A stretch of 42,539 bases of DNA from Paracoccaceae bacterium. GTDB taxonomy: Bacteria; Pseudomonadota; Alphaproteobacteria; Rhodobacterales; Rhodobacteraceae. Made by a program: the position numbers and the translations under genes. The notes beneath the pieces were generated by a model. That model searched no databases. It was given only the letters and a program-made list of their open reading frames with translations, and was not told where the DNA came from. Positions 41,666-42,539 of the stretch are shown here, piece after piece; within the stretch, counting starts at the first letter, position 1, and the number at the start of each line of letters is the position of its first letter. The stretch covers positions 1-42,539 of the forward strand of contig JAPOVX010000036.1 of NCBI GenBank assembly GCA_026707935.1, given 5' to 3'.

Positions 41666-42539
41666 ATGACCGATTCGCAGCGCAACCAGGAATACTTTCC
41701 CCGACTCGACCAGTCGCCCGTTGCCGAGGACTTCGTCCAGGACCCTTACCCTTTTTACGCCAGGGCGCGCGCACTGGGCGATTTCTTCCGGTGGAACGAC
41801 TATGATCGGATCTTCGCAAGCTCGTATCGCGCGGTAAACGGGTTGTTGCGAGACCGCCGCTGGGGTCGCGAGATTCCGGAAGGGCACAGGCCGCCCGTTC
41901 CGGACCATCTCCGTACTTTCATGTCCATAGAAGATGATTCAATGCTGGAGATCGATCCGCCGCGCCATACGGCACTCCGAAACCTCGTTCACCGCGCATT
42001 CACCCCGAGACAGATCGACGCCCTTGCACCAAGGATCAGAGGCCTCGCCGACAAGATGGCAGCGGACTTCGGCGAAGATGAGATTGACGTCCTTTCCGCC
42101 TTCGGAAACCGTATTCCGGTCATCGTGATCGCCCGATTGCTCGGTGTTCCGGACGGCATGGCCGACCAGTTGCTGGCGTGGTCGCACGACATGGTCGCGA
42201 TGTACCAGGCACGGCGCGACCCCGCGATCGAAGTCATGGCGGACAGGGCTGCCTCGGAGTTCAGCGCATATATCGAAAACCTGGCTTGCGAACGGACAAT
42301 TCAACCCGCAGACGATCTGATTTCCGGGCTGGTAAAGGCGGAGATCGATGGCAGGCGCCTGACTCCGGGGGAGATCACGAGTACGTGCATCCTTCTGCTC
42401 AACGCCGGCCACGAAGCGACGGTGCACACGATCGGCAACGGGGTGAAAACGCTCCTGGAGCATTGCAGCGAATGCGCACGCACCCCTTCGGATTTCTGTT
42501 CGGACGAAACGATTGCGGGAACCGTCGAGGAAATCCTTC
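41666..42539 (+). CDS. Cytochrome P450, C-terminal part beyond right edge
   Basis: Soluble bacterial P450 monooxygenase. The 291 visible codons begin at ATG 41666 (MTDSQRNQEYFPRLDQSP) and contain ARALGDFFRW near 33, IEDDSMLEIDPPRHTALRNLVHRAFTP (helix C region with heme-contacting Arg/His), IPVIVIARLLGVP, DDLISGLVKAE and the I-helix LLLNAGHEATVHTIGNG (oxygen-activating AGxE-T). The ExxR and heme Cys segments are outside the window. It starts 28 bp after the MetC-like gene, so it is probably co-transcribed. Substrate unknown; a ferredoxin partner is not visible. Confidence 0.93.
   Translation, partial: MTDSQRNQEYFPRLDQSPVAEDFVQDPYPFYARARALGDFFRWNDYDRIFASSYRAVNGLLRDRRWGREIPEGHRPPVPDHLRTFMSIEDDSMLEIDPPRHTALRNLVHRAFTPRQIDALAPRIRGLADKMAADFGEDEIDVLSAFGNRIPVIVIARLLGVPDGMADQLLAWSHDMVAMYQARRDPAIEVMADRAASEFSAYIENLACERTIQPADDLISGLVKAEIDGRRLTPGEITSTCILLLNAGHEATVHTIGNGVKTLLEHCSECARTPSDFCSDETIAGTVEEIL

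Noticed and set aside
1..42539. CRISPR arrays, prophage genes or an integrase
   Set aside because: No regularly spaced repeats, phage structural genes or tyrosine integrase were seen; the only recombinase is the Tn3-type resolvase.

Overview
The window (42,539 bp, GC-rich) looks like part of an alphaproteobacterial chromosome, probably from a marine or host-associated heterotroph. The evidence is a class II (B12-dependent) NrdJ, KDO/lipopolysaccharide genes, the pdxH/fabI neighbourhood, a tesA-ybbA-ybbP arrangement and osmolyte/amine genes of the kind common in that group. Assignments come from reading the sequence and from remembered family features; no database search was run.

Layout. (1) 1-3685: a decayed Tn3-family transposon. 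tnpA (minus, running off the left edge) is interrupted by three in-frame stop codons. tnpR diverges from it and is intact. An apparently intact type III pantothenate kinase gene (coaX) follows, then a second, broken tnpR copy that ends in a 38-bp Tn3-type terminal inverted repeat. coaX therefore lies inside the element. (2) 3686-7330: an accessory stretch with a DUF4143-type ATPase behind a perfect 14-bp inverted repeat, and a type I sulfatase. (3) 7582-17975 (minus): a long, probably co-transcribed group encoding a Pot-type ABC importer (potABCD-like), a TMADH/histamine-dehydrogenase-type flavoprotein, an Amt ammonium channel, an HpsN/HisD-type dehydrogenase and a zinc alcohol dehydrogenase. 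(4) 18236-24705 (plus, divergent from group 3): an FMN 2-hydroxyacid dehydrogenase, a ThDP-dependent 2-oxoacid decarboxylase-like enzyme, a transthyretin/hydroxyisourate-hydrolase-like protein, a DmdA/GcvT-type demethylase and a non-pyrrolysine MttB-family methyltransferase. (5) tRNA-Thr(CGT), then core genes: kdsD-kdsB-kdsA, nrdJ (with candidate NrdR boxes), an aquaporin, a tesA-like lipase divergent from ybbA-ybbP, tRNA-Pro(TGG), pdxH-DUF192, and fabI-gpt-metC-like-cytochrome P450 (cut by the right edge).

How the genes may work together. Groups 3 and 4 share one divergent promoter region and look like a single catabolic system. A cationic substrate would enter through the ABC importer and be oxidatively deaminated by the flavoprotein. 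That enzyme keeps the covalent-flavin Cys, the Fe-S Cys set and the Tyr/His/Asp triad, but has Gln/Trp/Asp where TMADH has Tyr/Trp/Trp, the pattern I recall for histamine dehydrogenase. Ammonium would be handled by Amt, and alcohol/acid intermediates by the HpsN/HisD-type enzyme, the Zn-ADH, the FMN hydroxyacid dehydrogenase and the ThDP enzyme. N- or S-methyl groups would be removed by the MttB and DmdA-type proteins. The substrate is not known. An N-methylated imidazole or diamine compound, or a sulfonate, would fit parts of the set. This is the best candidate for an undescribed system in the window.
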